A stretch of DNA of 64,000 nucleotides from Aselliscus stoliczkanus (lineage: Eukaryota > Chordata > Mammalia > Chiroptera > Hipposideridae): the NCBI GenBank assembly GCA_033961575.1, contig CM066737.1:99104709-99168708 (forward strand), written 5' to 3'. The position numbers and the translations under genes were made by a program. Below, in pieces: positions 25,300 to 35,998 of this stretch (positions within the stretch are counted from its first letter, which is position 1; every line of letters starts with the position of its first letter). The notes beneath the pieces were generated by a model, which saw only the letters and a program-made list of their open reading frames with translations, ran no database searches and was not told the DNA's origin.

Positions 25300-25430
25300 T
25301 GAGATTTCCAGTACCCTCACTAGACTGGAAGCTCTAAAGGGCAGTGATAGTACTTGTATCTGTTTAATCACATTGGATTGCTAGCACTTGACACTTAGTA
25401 GATGCTCAATAAATATTTGTTGGGTTAAGT
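25300..25430 (+). repeat. L2 LINE 3' end
   Basis: ACTAGACTGGAAGCTCTAAA, GCTAGCACTTGACACTTAGT and AGATGCTCAATAAATATTTG: a textbook L2 3' end in sense. Confidence 0.75.
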
Positions 25431-26649
25431 CACCTTCCTCTGTTGACTCCACCCTTAAGTGAATAATAGGGGAAGAGGGGACAGGACTTATATATTAAAT
25501 CACATCTATTTTACTAGCCTCCTTTAAAGTTCATTTCCATTACGTGGCAATAAAATGGGGTGATCAGGGTATGTTTAATTCTGGTAAATTGAGAAGCAAT
25601 GAATCACTCTTTTGTAAAATAACATTTGAGGCATACAAAAGTTATAGATAATGCATTAAACATCTAGGAATCCATTATTCTGAAATTCAGAATTACAACA
25701 CAGATCCAGTTAAAACCCTCTGTCCCTCTCCCCATTCTTCTTCCTCTCTTTCTAGAGGCAATCACCATTCTGAATTTAGTGTTAACCAATCTGTTATCTT
25801 AATTATTTTACTTACAGGAACAGTGCTTTTGATGAGGAACAGTACTTTTGAACAGAATTTGATGATATGAGGTTTAATGCAGAAATAAATTTATATTTAT
25901 GTTTTCCTTCATTGGGAAAGGCGGAAGCCCTGTGAATATAATCTTGGTGGTGGTTAGTTATACAAGTAAGAATATAAATCGCCATGAACTGTGGGTCAAA
26001 AGACTTGCTTTGGACAGATTCGTAGTTTATTTCCTCTAGATTCTGTCAGCTTATTACCTCAGGAAAAAGGGTATTCTTTGGTCCACTCAGAAGTGCATTT
26101 GGGGTAAGGTGCTCCCACAGTTTGAGGAAGTTACTGCCTTTGATTTTTAAATTGACGCTCCTTGAGGAATGTATGGACCACTCTTGACTGATTCACTCAA
26201 AGAATTGCCAGCTCTGGGATATAACTCAGTAAACAAAGCAGGTCTGATCCTTGCCTTAATGGAGCTTGTCCTCTAGTTTGAAGATGTGGCATGATTAATG
26301 GCTTGAAGCAGAAGCTAACTTTTCCTAGGAAATTAGTTTTGGTGTGCTCTAAAAATGCCTCAAATACTGAACTCTGAGGGCTCTTGGTGGGGCAAGAAAT
26401 TATATAGAGGCGCACTTCACAATGGCACAGAGCATTGTGAGACTGCCCCCAGGACAGGGTACGTGCACTTGATGTGAGAGTGTCTCTTCACAGTGGCCAA
26501 GTGCACATCCTTTATTCTATTTGGCCTGTGAATTTTTGCTGCTTCCAGGCTCTTCCCATGAGTTCTTTAGTATCACTATCACGTACAGCCTTTCTCCCAC
26601 GTTTTGGAAATGGCTACCAATGTGCTTTATTTTCTGGAATAGTAACAAA

Positions 26650-26815
26650 ATGCTGTGGAGAGATACCCTAATGTGGGAGCCAGGAACAAAAAGATTACGT
26701 TTGAATCTGGCCACCCCCACTCACTGACTAATGTTAAATGAGTTACTTCTTGGAGCTGAATGAACTCACTGATAAACTGGGGATAAATAACAGTGCCTTA
26801 TAGTGTGATGGTGGC
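26650..26815 (+). repeat. MIR SINE
   Basis: Sense MIR remnants: TGTGGGAGCCAGGAACAA, then TTACGTTTGAATCTGGCCAC and ACTCACTGATAAACTGGGGA. Confidence 0.6.
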
Positions 26816-26833
26816 AAGTAAATGAGTGGCATT

Positions 26834-27115
26834 GCATAGTGGTTAAGGGCATAGTCACTGGGACCTCACATCCTAGATCTCACTTCACATGATATAGCCT
26901 TGAATAAATCACTTAACCTTTTGTTTGTTTTTGTTTTTGAGGGCAATGTCACTGGCCTCATATGTGGGACCCAAACCGGGGCCGCTGGCTTCCCAAGCCA
27001 GCTCTGAACCACCGCGCCACTCTGCCGGCCCTCACTTAACCTTTTGAAGATCATTATTTCTTGTGAAATAAAGACAAAAATCTCATAGGCTTGTTAGGGG
27101 GCCACTTACTGGGAC
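26834..27115 (+). repeat. MIR SINE split by a short SINE
   Basis: GCATAGTGGTTAAGGGCATA, then GAATAAATCACTTAACCTTT, resuming after the insertion. Ancient host of the element at 26924-27031. Confidence 0.6.
26924..27031 (-). repeat. Short SINE inside a MIR
   Basis: Target-site duplication TCACTTAACCTTTTG, exact at 26909-26923 and 27032-27046. Body GAGGGCAATGTCACTGGCC and head complement intact. Confidence 0.96.
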
Positions 27116-27544
27116 AGTGAGAAGCCTACTTAGATTGAAGCTTGAGGTAGATTGGTGTTTATGTTTATAGGTTGAGAGACTTATATTCTTTAAGGTAATT
27201 ATGTTACCACTAACAGAAACAGGGATATTGATTAAGGATCAGTTTTATAAAAGAGCATAAATTGAGTTTTGAATAAAATTGAACTTGAGGTGACAGTAGC
27301 CCAATTCATGGGAAATATACTGAGCCATTAGAAATATGAGACGAAGGTTTAGTTGAAATAGTGGACTGAGATGTAAAATTACAAGCATAGAAGTGATAGG
27401 CAAGAGAAAAATGAATTTCCTTGGAAAGTGGGTGAGCAGAGGGTGGGTCTTAATAAAGGGATAGGCATAATGAAGAGCTCATGAAAGGTCGAGAATAGTG
27501 CATGAGGCCCTTTGAAAAGTCAGGAAAAGGAGAGTTGAAAAATA

Positions 27545-27731
27545 GGGTGACCGGTTAGCTCAGTTGGTTGGAGCGTGGTGCTGGTAACACCAAGGTTGCC
27601 GGTACGATCTCCACATGGGCCACTGTGACCTGCACCCTCCCCAGAGTTAGCTATGCCATTGCAGCATGAAAGCAATGTGTAACCAATGACTGTGGCTATT
27701 CCCCAGTAAAATCTGGAAGAAGAAGAAAAAA
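27545..27731 (+). repeat. VES-like SINE with VES-type head
   Basis: Head GGGTGACCGGTTAGCTCAGT with box A, GGTTGCCGGTACGATCTCC as box B, and body through GCACCCTCCCC. The 3' end is TATTCCCCAGTAAAATCTGG. It differs from the GGCCGGCC-headed elements and matches the reversed copy at 55851. Confidence 0.85.
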
Positions 27732-27879
27732 TCAGTAGTGTCATTATTTAAAGTATGAAAAACAAGGGGGAAGGGAGGACAGATTTTTTTTTTTTTTTAA
27801 GGACACCAGTAGATAGACGAGTTCTGGAATCCTAAATGGTAGGTATTTTCTAAGTCCCCCCCCCGTACATCTGGTAACA

Positions 27880-28020
27880 ATTCTCTTGTTTCCATCTCAG
27901 AAATAGTCCTCTTATTATGCCTCTGAATAATATTCCATTGTGTGGATGTAGCACAGTTTATCCACTCGCCTACTGAAGGGAACACATCTTGGTTACTTCC
28001 AAGTTCCTTTCCTCCTCAAG
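27880..28020 (-). repeat. L1 3' fragment
   Basis: GAATAATATTCCATTGTGTG, then TTATCCACTCGCCTACTGAA is the reverse complement of an L1 3' region. Confidence 0.65.
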
Positions 28021-28488
28021 GTCACTTTCGGCCTACTTCATTCAATGCGTAATAAGGACAAAAACCTCCTTACCAGCTTTTCCAACTTAGGATCTTGTCA
28101 CACCTCTGCTTTTCGTTGAAGTACTTTTTATTAAAAATAGATTTATATTCATGATTCAAATGTCAAAAAGTATGAAAAGCGAAACCTCTTTTCTAAATGT
28201 GTCCCATTGCCAACTAATTCTCTTTCTCACAGGCAATCACTTACCTTTTTTTGTATATGCCCTTTCAGAAGTGTGTTACATATATAAGCAAATATGAATA
28301 TGAATTTATTTTTTTTTATACCAATGGTGGCTTTATGGTCTTCTTCACCTTGCTCGATTTATTTTAAACTTACATTAGGAAGATTTTTGAATATATACAA
28401 AAGAAGTAGACCAGTGCAATAAGCCTCCATGTACCCATCTCCATTCTCCTGAATGCAGATGTCCTCAGAAAGGGATCTGTATACTTTT

Positions 28489-28602
28489 TTTTCTCTTTTT
28501 TTTTTTTTGAGGGCGATGTCACTGGACCTCATATGTGGGACCCAAACCAGGGCTGTTGGCTTCCCAAGCCAGTGCTTAACCACCGCACCACTCGGCTGGC
28601 CC
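28489..28602 (-). repeat. Short tRNA-derived SINE
   Basis: Target-site duplication TCTGTATACTTTT at 28476-28488 and 28603-28615. Body GAGGGCGATGTCACTGGACC. Confidence 0.95.
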
Positions 28603-28874
28603 TCTGTATACTTTTATATAATATCTGCTTTTCATTTGTTTCTTTGCATTTTATGTCAGAAATATTCCAAAAGGAATTTCCAAGAAGGGTAGGGGAGTTA
28701 CAATCTGTATATGATTAAAAAGAAATTGTAAATTTCTATGATTGTGTGACCAAATTAAGTGAATTTTTAAATTAAGTGATTTTTAAAAACAAACTTTTTG
28801 AAAGCTTTTGTTTAGTTTCTTTTCCTGCTGTTTTGCAGATAATTAACATCTTCCTCTTTCTTTAACACCACTAG

Positions 28875-28958
28875 GTAAAGGAGGTAAAAATAGACGTAGG
28901 GGTAAGAATGAGAACGAATCTGAAAAAAGAGAGCTGGTGTTCAAAGAAGATGGACAAG
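28875..28958 (+). CDS. EIF1AX: EIF1AX exon 2: basic N-terminal tail
   Basis: An 84-nt exon between CACCACTAG and GTAAGC encodes residues 6-33 and the first base of codon 34. It starts [20 protein letters not shown] and continues LVFKEDGQ. The glycine/lysine/arginine-rich N-terminal tail is the unstructured basic segment that reaches the decoding site and promotes closed-state recognition. Positions mutated in human uveal melanoma (Gly6, Gly8, Gly9, Arg13, Gly15) are all wild type here. The exon begins GTAAAG right after AG, so GT-rich exon and splice sequences lie close together. Confidence 0.97.
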
Positions 28959-29798
28959 GTAAGCGTATCTGTAAGTTAGGTTTCTTGTAGTAGTAGTTTT
29001 CTTTTTTTAAATACGGAATTTCAATTGATAAACATAAAAGATACTGTTCATAATTCTGAGCAATAGGTCTCATGTCCCTTTTTGCTCTTCTCCATGTCTC
29101 ATTCCCCATACTTCCCCAGAGCCTTTCTTTTGGTGATCATATCTTGGTATACGCAGCCTATGTTGAAGATTGGTGGCATTTTTGTAAACGTCTAGGTTTC
29201 ATTATTTTCCATGAACACTCATAACTGAGTGAATTGTACAGTTCAGAGGGAATTAAGCCTGAGAAGCAATGATCGACAATTCCGTGATTTAGTGCACCGA
29301 CTTTGATAGTAAGTAGTGCTACGTGGTATGTTCAGAAAACCTTGGGTACCTGGAGAGGTGAATCTGAAACCTTTTCCTCCCTTCTCCAGTGCCGTTAGCA
29401 TATCATTTTATAATAAAACATAATAAAATGAAACTAAACTGTTGGCTGGCCTTTTCAATCCGGTGAAGATATTGTGAGTGCCAGACCAAGCTATATAACA
29501 CGAGTTACCCATATTTTTATTTTGACCAATTTCATTTAATACAGCAAATTCCCTTAAACCCTTTATCTGGGTTCATGTGTGTGTTTGTTTTTCCTGAACC
29601 ATTTAAAAATTAGTTGCAGTCATTACGAATTTTCCCTTACTAGTTGATCATGTGTTTTCTAAGAACAGGTATATTCTTTTACATAACTACCACAGAATAC
29701 TCAATTTAACATGAATATATTATATATCTAGTAGATAGTCCATATTCAGAATTTTCCAATATTCCAATTTTCAGCACTTCTTAAATAAGAGTTTTTAT

Positions 29799-29800
<2 letters not shown>

Positions 29801-29846
<46 letters not shown>

Positions 29847-30276
29847 TTTTTTATTGGGGAATTGGTGGAGGGGAACAGCGTTGGGGAATCGGGGAAGGGG
29901 AACAGACAAGTTGCCGTCTTCTTGTTCTTCAGTTTAGTTGCGGAGGATGTTGCTTCACTGTTGGTATCGTCACTGCGCTCTTCCCGGATGAGGCAGATCG
30001 GTTGCTGGCCTCTGGATGTCGCTCATCGCGGCTATTGGCAGCTCACGCTTGGCTGCCAGCCGCTCACGCTGGCTGCGGGCCACTCACTGTAGCCTATGGC
30101 AGCCCACTGCAGCAGGGGCTGCAGCCCACACCATCACAGGGGCTCGCACAGCCCAGCTCCAGGTGGAGCTGTTGTTAGCTGTAGAGGGCAGTGTCACTGG
30201 CCCTCATGTGGGATCCGAACCGGGGCCGCTGGCATCCCAAAACCAGCGCTTAACCAATGCGCCACTCGGCCGGCCC
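29801..30276 (-). repeat. Long SINE, young subfamily, 43-nt poly(T)
   Basis: The T-run at 29801-29843 is the longest in the window. The body shares a deletion (TTCACTGTTGGTATCGTC, lacking GGCCCATG) with the copy at 49397. Flanks are TTATTATTTTT (left) and TTATTATCTTTTT (right) as an approximate target-site duplication. Confidence 0.92.
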
Positions 30277-30753
30277 TTATTATCTTTTTATAGAACTTTA
30301 TTTCTTAGCCTTAGCAATTCTAGTCTCCATTAGCAGCTGACTTAATTTTGACCACCACTGCTTTTTCATGTTTTTTCCCCCAATTTGGAAGAGAAGAGAG
30401 GTTGCCTTTGAATTGACCAACCATGTTGGTGCTGGGTTCACTGTAGTCTGAGAAACTCACTTCTATGTGTCAACCCTGCAGTAGAGCCTTTCCAGGTTAC
30501 ATCTCAGTTTATTCACCAATTAGTGGATGTCTTTGGGGGTTATTCTGATGTTCAACTTGAGTAAACCAAAGGTTCCAAAGTGATGCAGTGGTAGAAGAGA
30601 CAGGCCCATGTGCAAGCTAATGCTGCTTATAATCTCAGTTTTTCAGACGGCAGTAAAACCAGGTGGCTTCCTGGGTGCCCTTTAATTAAAAGTTTGGCAT
30701 TTTGCCTGAGAACATCTTTCTGGCTTTATAAAAAGTTAAGAATAATTGCTAAG

Positions 30754-31161
30754 GACCGGCCGAGTGGCGCATTGGTTAAGAGCTGGTTTTGGGATGCCAG
30801 CGGCCCCGGTTCGGATCCCACATATGAGGGCCAGTGACACTGCCCTCTACAGCTAACAACAGCTCCACCTGGAGCTGGGCTGTGCGAGCCCTGGTGACGG
30901 TGTAGGCTGCAGTGGGCTGCTATAGGCTACAGTGAGGGGCCTGCAGCCAGCGTGAGCAGCCGGCATCCAGCGTGAGCTGCCAATAGCCGCAGTGAGCGAC
31001 CATCCAGAAGCCGGCAACCGATCTGCCTCATCCGGGAAGACCACAATGATGATACCAATGTGTACCAGTGAAGCAACTTCCTCCGCAACTAGACTGAAGA
31101 ACAAAAAGACAGCAACTTGTCTGTTCCCCGATTCCCCAATAAAATCTTTAAAAAAAAGAAA
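30754..31161 (+). repeat. Long T+ SINE, sense orientation in EIF1AX
   Basis: Exact 16-bp duplication AAGAATAATTGCTAAG at 30738-30753 and 31162-31177. The 3' end AATAAA (31138-31143) plus TCTTT places a sense poly(A) signal in the intron. Confidence 0.96.
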
Positions 31162-31182
31162 AAGAATAATTGCTAAGATATT

Positions 31183-31709
31183 TTTTTTTATTAAAAATTT
31201 TATTGGGGGGCCGGCCGAGTGGCGCGGTGGTTAAGCGCTGGCTTGGGAAGCCAGCGGCCCCGGTTCGGTCCCACATATGAGGGTCAGTGACACTGCCCTC
31301 AAAAAAAATAAAATAAAATAAAAGATTAAAAATTTTATTGGGGAATTGGGGGAGGGGAACAGACAAGTTGCTGTCCTTTTGTTCTTCAGTCTAGTTGTGG
31401 AGGACGTTGCTTCAGTGGCCCATGTTGGTATCGTCATTGCGCTCTTCCTGGGTGAGGCAGATCGGTCACTGGCCTCTGGACAGCCGCTCACGCTGGCTGC
31501 CAGCCACTCACTGTAGCCTACGCCAGCCCACTGCAGCAGGGGCTGCAGCCTACATCATTGCCGGGACTCAGGCAGCCCAGCTCCAGGTGGAGCTGTTGTT
31601 CACCATCTTAGCTGTAGAGGGCAGTGTCACTGGCACTCATGTGGGATCTAAACCGTGGCCACTGGCATCCCAAGCCAGCTCTTAACCAAAGCGCCACTCT
31701 GCCATCCCC
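31183..31709 (-). repeat. Long SINE hosting a nested short SINE
   Basis: Antisense long SINE, body CCTTTTGTTCTTCAGTCTAG to CTCTGCCATCCCC. It is broken at its AATTTTATTGGGG end by the element at 31209. Flanks AAGATATTT (31175-31183) and AAGATATTC (31710-31718). Confidence 0.9.
31209..31324 (+). repeat. Short SINE nested in the long SINE
   Basis: Exact 19-bp duplication ATTAAAAATTTTATTGGGG at 31190-31208 and 31325-31343, made of host SINE sequence. A-tail of AAAATAAAATAAA type. Clear relative age: the long SINE came first. Confidence 0.97.
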
Positions 31710-31966
31710 AAGATATTCTGATTTAACAAAGACATTATTAATGTTAAATTACTTTTATTCGGCAAATGTACCAAGTATTGTATTGAGATTCGCCTCTAAA
31801 GATCCTGAGGGAAAGGAAACCCAAAGTTAGGTGAAGATTTAAATGTGACAGTTTGAGGAGGTGTAGTGTACATTAAGGGACAAGCCACCTTGATTTCCAA
31901 AAGTAAAGCATAGTTATGAAGACAGTCCACTTCCTCAGAACGAGTACATAATTAAAACATTTTTGA

Positions 31967-32398
31967 GGGCCAGCCGAGTGGCGCAGTGGTTAAGAGCTGG
32001 CTTGGGACACCAGCGGCCCCAGTTCGGATCCCACATATGAGGGCCAGTGACACTGCCCTCTACAGCTAACAACAGCTCCACCTGGAGCTGGGCTGCTGTG
32101 AGTCCCCGGGACAGCATAGCTGCAGCCCCTGCTGCAGTGGGCTGCCATAGGCTACAGTGAGTGGCCGGCAGCCAGTGCGAGCTGCCAAGAGCCGCTGTGA
32201 GCGGCCATCCAGAGGCCAGTGACCGATCTGCCTCATCCGAGAAGACCACAATGATGATACCAACATGGGCCAGTGAAGCAATGTCCTCCACAACGAGACT
32301 GAAGAATAAAAGGACAGCAACTTGTGTGTCCCCCTTCCCCGGTTCCCCAACGCTGTTCCCCTCCCCCAATTCCCCAATAAAATCTTTTTTTTTTTTTT
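31967..32398 (+). repeat. Long T+ SINE, sense orientation in EIF1AX
   Basis: Head GGGCCAGCCGAGTGGCGCAG through CCCCAATAAAATCTTT and a T-run. AATAAA at 32376-32381 lies about 230 bp before exon 3. The end is T-rich rather than A-rich, and only a short TTTTGA repeat flanks it. Confidence 0.9.
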
Positions 32399-32608
32399 GA
32401 TAGCAGAGATGGCTTCTAGGAATGGCATTACAGAGTTTGGTTCTGGCTCAGCTATTAACTAGCTTGGGGGTTATCACTCCCTTGCATTTATTTTATTGCA
32501 TGTATTTATTCCCAACCAGTACACCTATGTCAATTTTATGTGGACTTTTACGTTGCTATTATCAAAAGTTGAACAATATCTTAGACCCTTTCCTTTTCTT
32601 TTCCCTAG

Positions 32609-32712
32609 AGTATGCGCAAGTAATCAAAATGTTGGGAAATGGGCGACTAGAAGCAATGTGTTTTGATGGTGTAAAGAGATTGTGTCACATCCGAGGAAAA
32701 TTGAGAAAAAAG
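32609..32712 (+). CDS. EIF1AX: EIF1AX exon 3: OB-fold core
   Basis: A 104-nt exon following TTTTCCCTAG and ending in GTAGGT encodes residues 34-68: [20 protein letters not shown], then [15 protein letters not shown]. This is the RNA-binding OB fold. The basic HIRGKLRKK strand contacts 18S rRNA in the family structures. The acceptor lies about 210 bp downstream of the poly(A) end of a sense-oriented SINE. Confidence 0.97.
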
Positions 32713-33693
32713 GTAGGTGTGGAGATTTATTTTAGTTCAATATATAATTGTGATATGGGGGGATGGCTGTACAGTTTTTGTGAGCTAAGGATGTAAGTTC
32801 TGGAAAGATTTCAGTAGAACAGTGATTTATAGAGTCTATTTAAAGACTCATCACCACCTATGTTCCATCCCTGCCAAAAATGTTTAACCTGAATCCATTC
32901 ACGAGGAAACAGTGAACAAATCCAAATTGAGGGACACACTGCAAAACAAATGGTGTGGCTCTTGATACACTGTTAGTGTCAGAAAAGGAACAAGAGGCTG
33001 CGGGTGCTGTTAAGTGTTATGTTAATGTTAAATTTCCTGAATTGTGATCAGGTATAGGATGCCTTGGAAAGTAATGACAAATTTCCCATCACAGTAGGTG
33101 TTCAGGCAGATTTATTAATCAGCTTAGTTTAAAGTCCCTCCAACTCTGATTTTAAGATTTTTAAAAAAATTTGATTAGTTAATCCTTCTGTTACCAAACT
33201 AAAGGGGTTTTGCCAGCTTTGTGGTGGGTGGAAGGAAAAGAAGGGAGAGAGAGAAAGCCACATTTCTAATTTTCTATTGTAATGGATGGATAACTAACCA
33301 CTTGGAGTGGTTCACTATTAAAAATCCCTTAGGGCCGGCCGAGTGGCGCAGTGGTTAAGCGCTGGCTTGGGAAGCCAGCAGCCCTGGTTCGGGTCCTACT
33401 TGTGAGGGCCAGTGACACTGCCCTCAAAAAAAAAAAAAAAAAAAAAAAGAATCTCTTAATTTCTGAACTAATCATTCTTCTACAATTACTAAACTGTCAG
33501 ATATCAAATAGTTAAATAAGATTTTTTTTTTTTGAACCTTCCAAATTACTGGAAATTTGAAACAGGTGCAGCTGCTTGCTATGGGTTGTTTTTTTTCCTG
33601 CTTCTAAATATAGGTGCTGAACCCACAGTAGGTATTTTATGAGAATGCTGATTCAGTGTTGCTCTTGATTCTTTATGTTTATTTCTTTTATAG
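32713..33693. other. EIF1AX intron 3
   Basis: Contains one short SINE (33332-33448). Otherwise nothing recognised. Confidence 0.8.
33332..33448 (+). repeat. Short tRNA-derived SINE
   Basis: GGGCCGGCCGAGTGGCGCAG to CACTGCCCTC, then about 22 A. Flanks AATCCCTTA and AATCTCTTAA suggest an imperfect duplication. Confidence 0.93.
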
Positions 33694-33744
33694 GTTTGGA
33701 TAAATACTTCAGACATTATATTGGTTGGTCTACGAGACTACCAG
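33694..33744 (+). CDS. EIF1AX: EIF1AX exon 4: OB-fold strand
   Basis: A 51-nt phase 0/0 exon encodes VWINTSDIILVGLRDYQ (residues 69-85) between TTTTATAG and GTAAAA. It includes the conserved W and the GLRDYQ turn. Too short to be seen by length; identified by protein match and splice sites. Confidence 0.96.
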
Positions 33745-34577
33745 GTAAAAACAGAATTAAACTTTTCATTGTTTACTTGCTTGATTTTGATAAGCCATTC
33801 ATGTTTAGAACATAAGTTGTAACCGTGTTTGACAAGTTCCAGCCCAGTATGCTGCTCGCCATTATGTTAAGGAACATTTCTTAACGGCTAGTTATGTCTT
33901 AGCCCATTCCGCTGGGTACCTCGGGTTATGGTTCCCAAATGCCAGTCTGCGCAGTTCACATTTTCTCTGTAGAAGAAATACAGGCCATGTGCATTTTTCA
34001 TGAAGATAAATGGTCCTTTTGCCTTTTTTTTTTATTATTCCTTCAAGAAAAATGCCTTTTTTGATATTTAAAATAAGTTCCCTTTTTTAGAAAAAGCAAT
34101 ATTATATTCTGCATTTTATTAGTGTTCTTAGTTAGCAAAATAAAAATGTAATCTTATGTTGAGCTTCCTACCCCAATTTTTGTTTTTAACTTCTGTGTCT
34201 TGAAATCAAAATCTGGAAGCCATTACTCAAAGAGGATACAGCTGAATGAGTCAAGCTCCCATCCCACACAATGCTTACGGCCCGGTAGTGGGGAGAATAA
34301 GACAAGTAATTACAGTACAAACCGTGGTATGAGTATGTGCTCTAAATTTAGATGAGCAGTTAGGCAAGAAAATGGTGGCTGACCCTCATGATCTCAGCCT
34401 GGAGACTGTATGGGTCCATGACATCTATTTGGTTTCTACCTGTTGGAACTCATCACGATGTGTTTAATCACATTGTGATTGAGAGACTGTTTCTATTTTT
34501 ATAACCTTGGTTATACTTTGATATATATTTTTTAAATAAATATTCCAGAATAAAGAATTAAGATCTTTACTTTAAAT

Positions 34578-34802
34578 CAATGGTTCTCAACCATGAGCAA
34601 TTTTTTCTTCTTCTTCGGGATACATTTGGCAGTGTCTGGAGACATTTCTGGTTGTCACAACTGAGGGAGAAGGGCACTGCTGTTGGCATCTAGGAGATAG
34701 AGACCAGGGACAGAGCTAAACATCCTAGAACACACAGGACAGTCTCTACAACAAAGAGTTATCTAGCCCAAAATACCAGCAGTCCTGAGGCTGAGAAGGC
34801 CT
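34578..34802 (+). mobile_element. MER20 hAT-Charlie MITE
   Basis: CAATGGTTCTCAACCATGAG, GGCAGTGTCTGGAGACATTT, CTGGTTGTCACAACTGAGGG and ACAAAGAGTTATCTAGCCCA are characteristic MER20 phrases. Confidence 0.85.
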
Positions 34803-34977
34803 GCTTTAAATTCATATCATTTTAGTGTCCATTTTCTTCTTTTGATTATAAAAAGAACCCCAGAAGTAGCAAGAATAATTAGTTCCCTGTTTAACAGATA
34901 GGGAAAGCAAGGAAGATTCCAAAAGGTGTAACATTCTAACCATAAAGTGACAGCCAGGACCAACTTTTCTGATTCTT

Positions 34978-35289
34978 ATTATTATTTTTAACTTTATTGG
35001 GGAACTGTGTTTTTCTCAGGACCCATCAGCTCCAAGTCCATTCGCTGTTTTCTGTCTAGATGTGGGGGGCTGGGGGCGCACGCATCCCACCATCCCATGC
35101 GGGAGTCAAACCAGCAACCTTTTGAAGAGCATGCGCTCTAACCAACTGAGCCATCCGGCAGCTCCGCTCAAGTCGTTGTCTTCAGTCTAGTTGCGGAGGG
35201 TGCAGCTCACTGGCCCATGTGGGAATCAAACCGACAACCCCGTTGCTCAGAGCTCACACTCTTAACCAACGGAGCCACCTGGCTGCCCC
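34978..35289 (-). repeat. Dimeric VES-like SINE
   Basis: Two tRNA-like heads on the minus strand, the first ending at GGCAGCCAGGTGGCTC and the second after GGAGCTGCCGGATGGCTCAG, with an AATAAAGTT-like 3' end. Duplication TCTGATTCTT at 34968-34977 and 35290-35299. Confidence 0.88.
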
Positions 35290-35324
35290 TCTGATTCTTG
35301 CTCGCCCCTGCGATTTAAAGGGTG

Positions 35325-35490
35325 ATCCAGGCAGGGGCCAGTAGCATCACTAGCTTTTTGGGAAATTGTTAGAAATGCAGATTCTTGGACCCCACCCCAG
35401 GCCGCCTATGTCAGAATATGCATTTTATCAAGATCCCCCTTGTTAGCGTCTGTACACATTAGTTTCAGAAGTGCTGGTTTGAGTCACACT
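35325..35490. mobile_element. MER5A-like hAT MITE remnant
   Basis: AAATTGTTAGAAATGCAGAT, TCTTGGACCCCACCCCAGGC and TCAGAAGTGCTGGTTTGAGT resemble MER5A. Confidence 0.65.
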
Positions 35491-35604
35491 GCCCTTGCAT
35501 CGCTTTGATCATTATCATTGCCTTTGAAACAATCATCTTCAGCTCTTTTTCCTTCCTTAACTGAGTCAGATTCTTTTCAAAGGGGGAAGTGTGAACATTA
35601 TAAT

Positions 35605-35750
35605 ACAGTAGTTTTCAGTGGGGTATTTGCATCAGGAACACACAGAGCTTTTAAAAGCACAAATTCGTGGTTTCACATCTAATCTATCTTCAGGAGGTAT
35701 AAAAGCTCCACAGGAGAGAGTGATCTATCCTACCCTAAGAACCACTGGTA
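35605..35750. mobile_element. MER5-like hAT MITE remnant
   Basis: GTAGTTTTCAGTGGGGTATT, then AACACACAGAGCTTTTAAAA and CCTAAGAACCACTG. Degraded. Confidence 0.5.
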
Positions 35751-35754
35751 TATA

Positions 35755-35831
35755 TTGGGTTGTCGGAAAAGGCATGATGTATTTTTTCTGCTTTTCATTG
35801 CAAAAATGCATCATGACTTTTTCGACATCAA
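35755..35831. mobile_element. 77-bp mariner MITE
   Basis: Inverted ends TTGGGTTGTCGGAAAAGGCA and TGACTTTTTCGACATCAA, with CATGATG/CATCATG just inside, are bounded by TA on both sides (35753-35754 and 35832-35833). The ends match those of the mariner copy at 47375-48726, so it is an internal-deletion derivative. No coding capacity. Confidence 0.88.
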
Positions 35832-35881
35832 TAGAAAGGCATATTAATTTCCTTAAGTCATTATACTGGTCTCAATTTTTT

Positions 35882-35998
35882 TATTTTTTAAGGAGGGTGC
35901 AGCTCAAAGTGGCCCATATGGAGATTGAACCAGCAACCTTGTTCCGAGCATGTGCTCTAACCAACTGAGCCACTCTGCCGAGCCCACCCTCCACCCCA
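35882..35998 (-). repeat. Truncated VES-like SINE with extra 5' bases
   Basis: Single tRNA-like unit (GTTGCTGGTTCAATCTCC on minus), duplication TCTCAATTTTT at 35871-35881 and 35999-36009. About 14 bp between the SINE 5' end (35985) and the right duplication are not SINE sequence. Confidence 0.85.

Larger units (their letters stand above)
24045..28874. other. EIF1AX intron 1
   Basis: Contains the tail of the CpG island, a poly(C) run near 24620, an L2 fragment (25300-25430), an old LINE-like block (25610-25800), MIRs, three SINEs and L1 fragments. No additional exon recognised. Confidence 0.8.
28959..32608. other. EIF1AX intron 2
   Basis: 28959-29790 is single-copy looking. From 29.8 to 32.4 kb it is mostly five SINE insertions: one nested, the rest separated by short unique stretches. 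Confidence 0.8.

Noticed and set aside
28959..29800. A SCARNA9-like small Cajal-body RNA, as reported in human EIF1AX
   Set aside because: I looked for antisense guides to U2 positions around G19 and A30 next to box D motifs and found none, nor a clear RUGAUGA/CUGA pair.
29862..30333. Recurring open frames with similar peptides at many sites (for example 19117, 29862, 49424, 59670)
   Set aside because: They are translations of the same long SINE in different copies, not a protein family.
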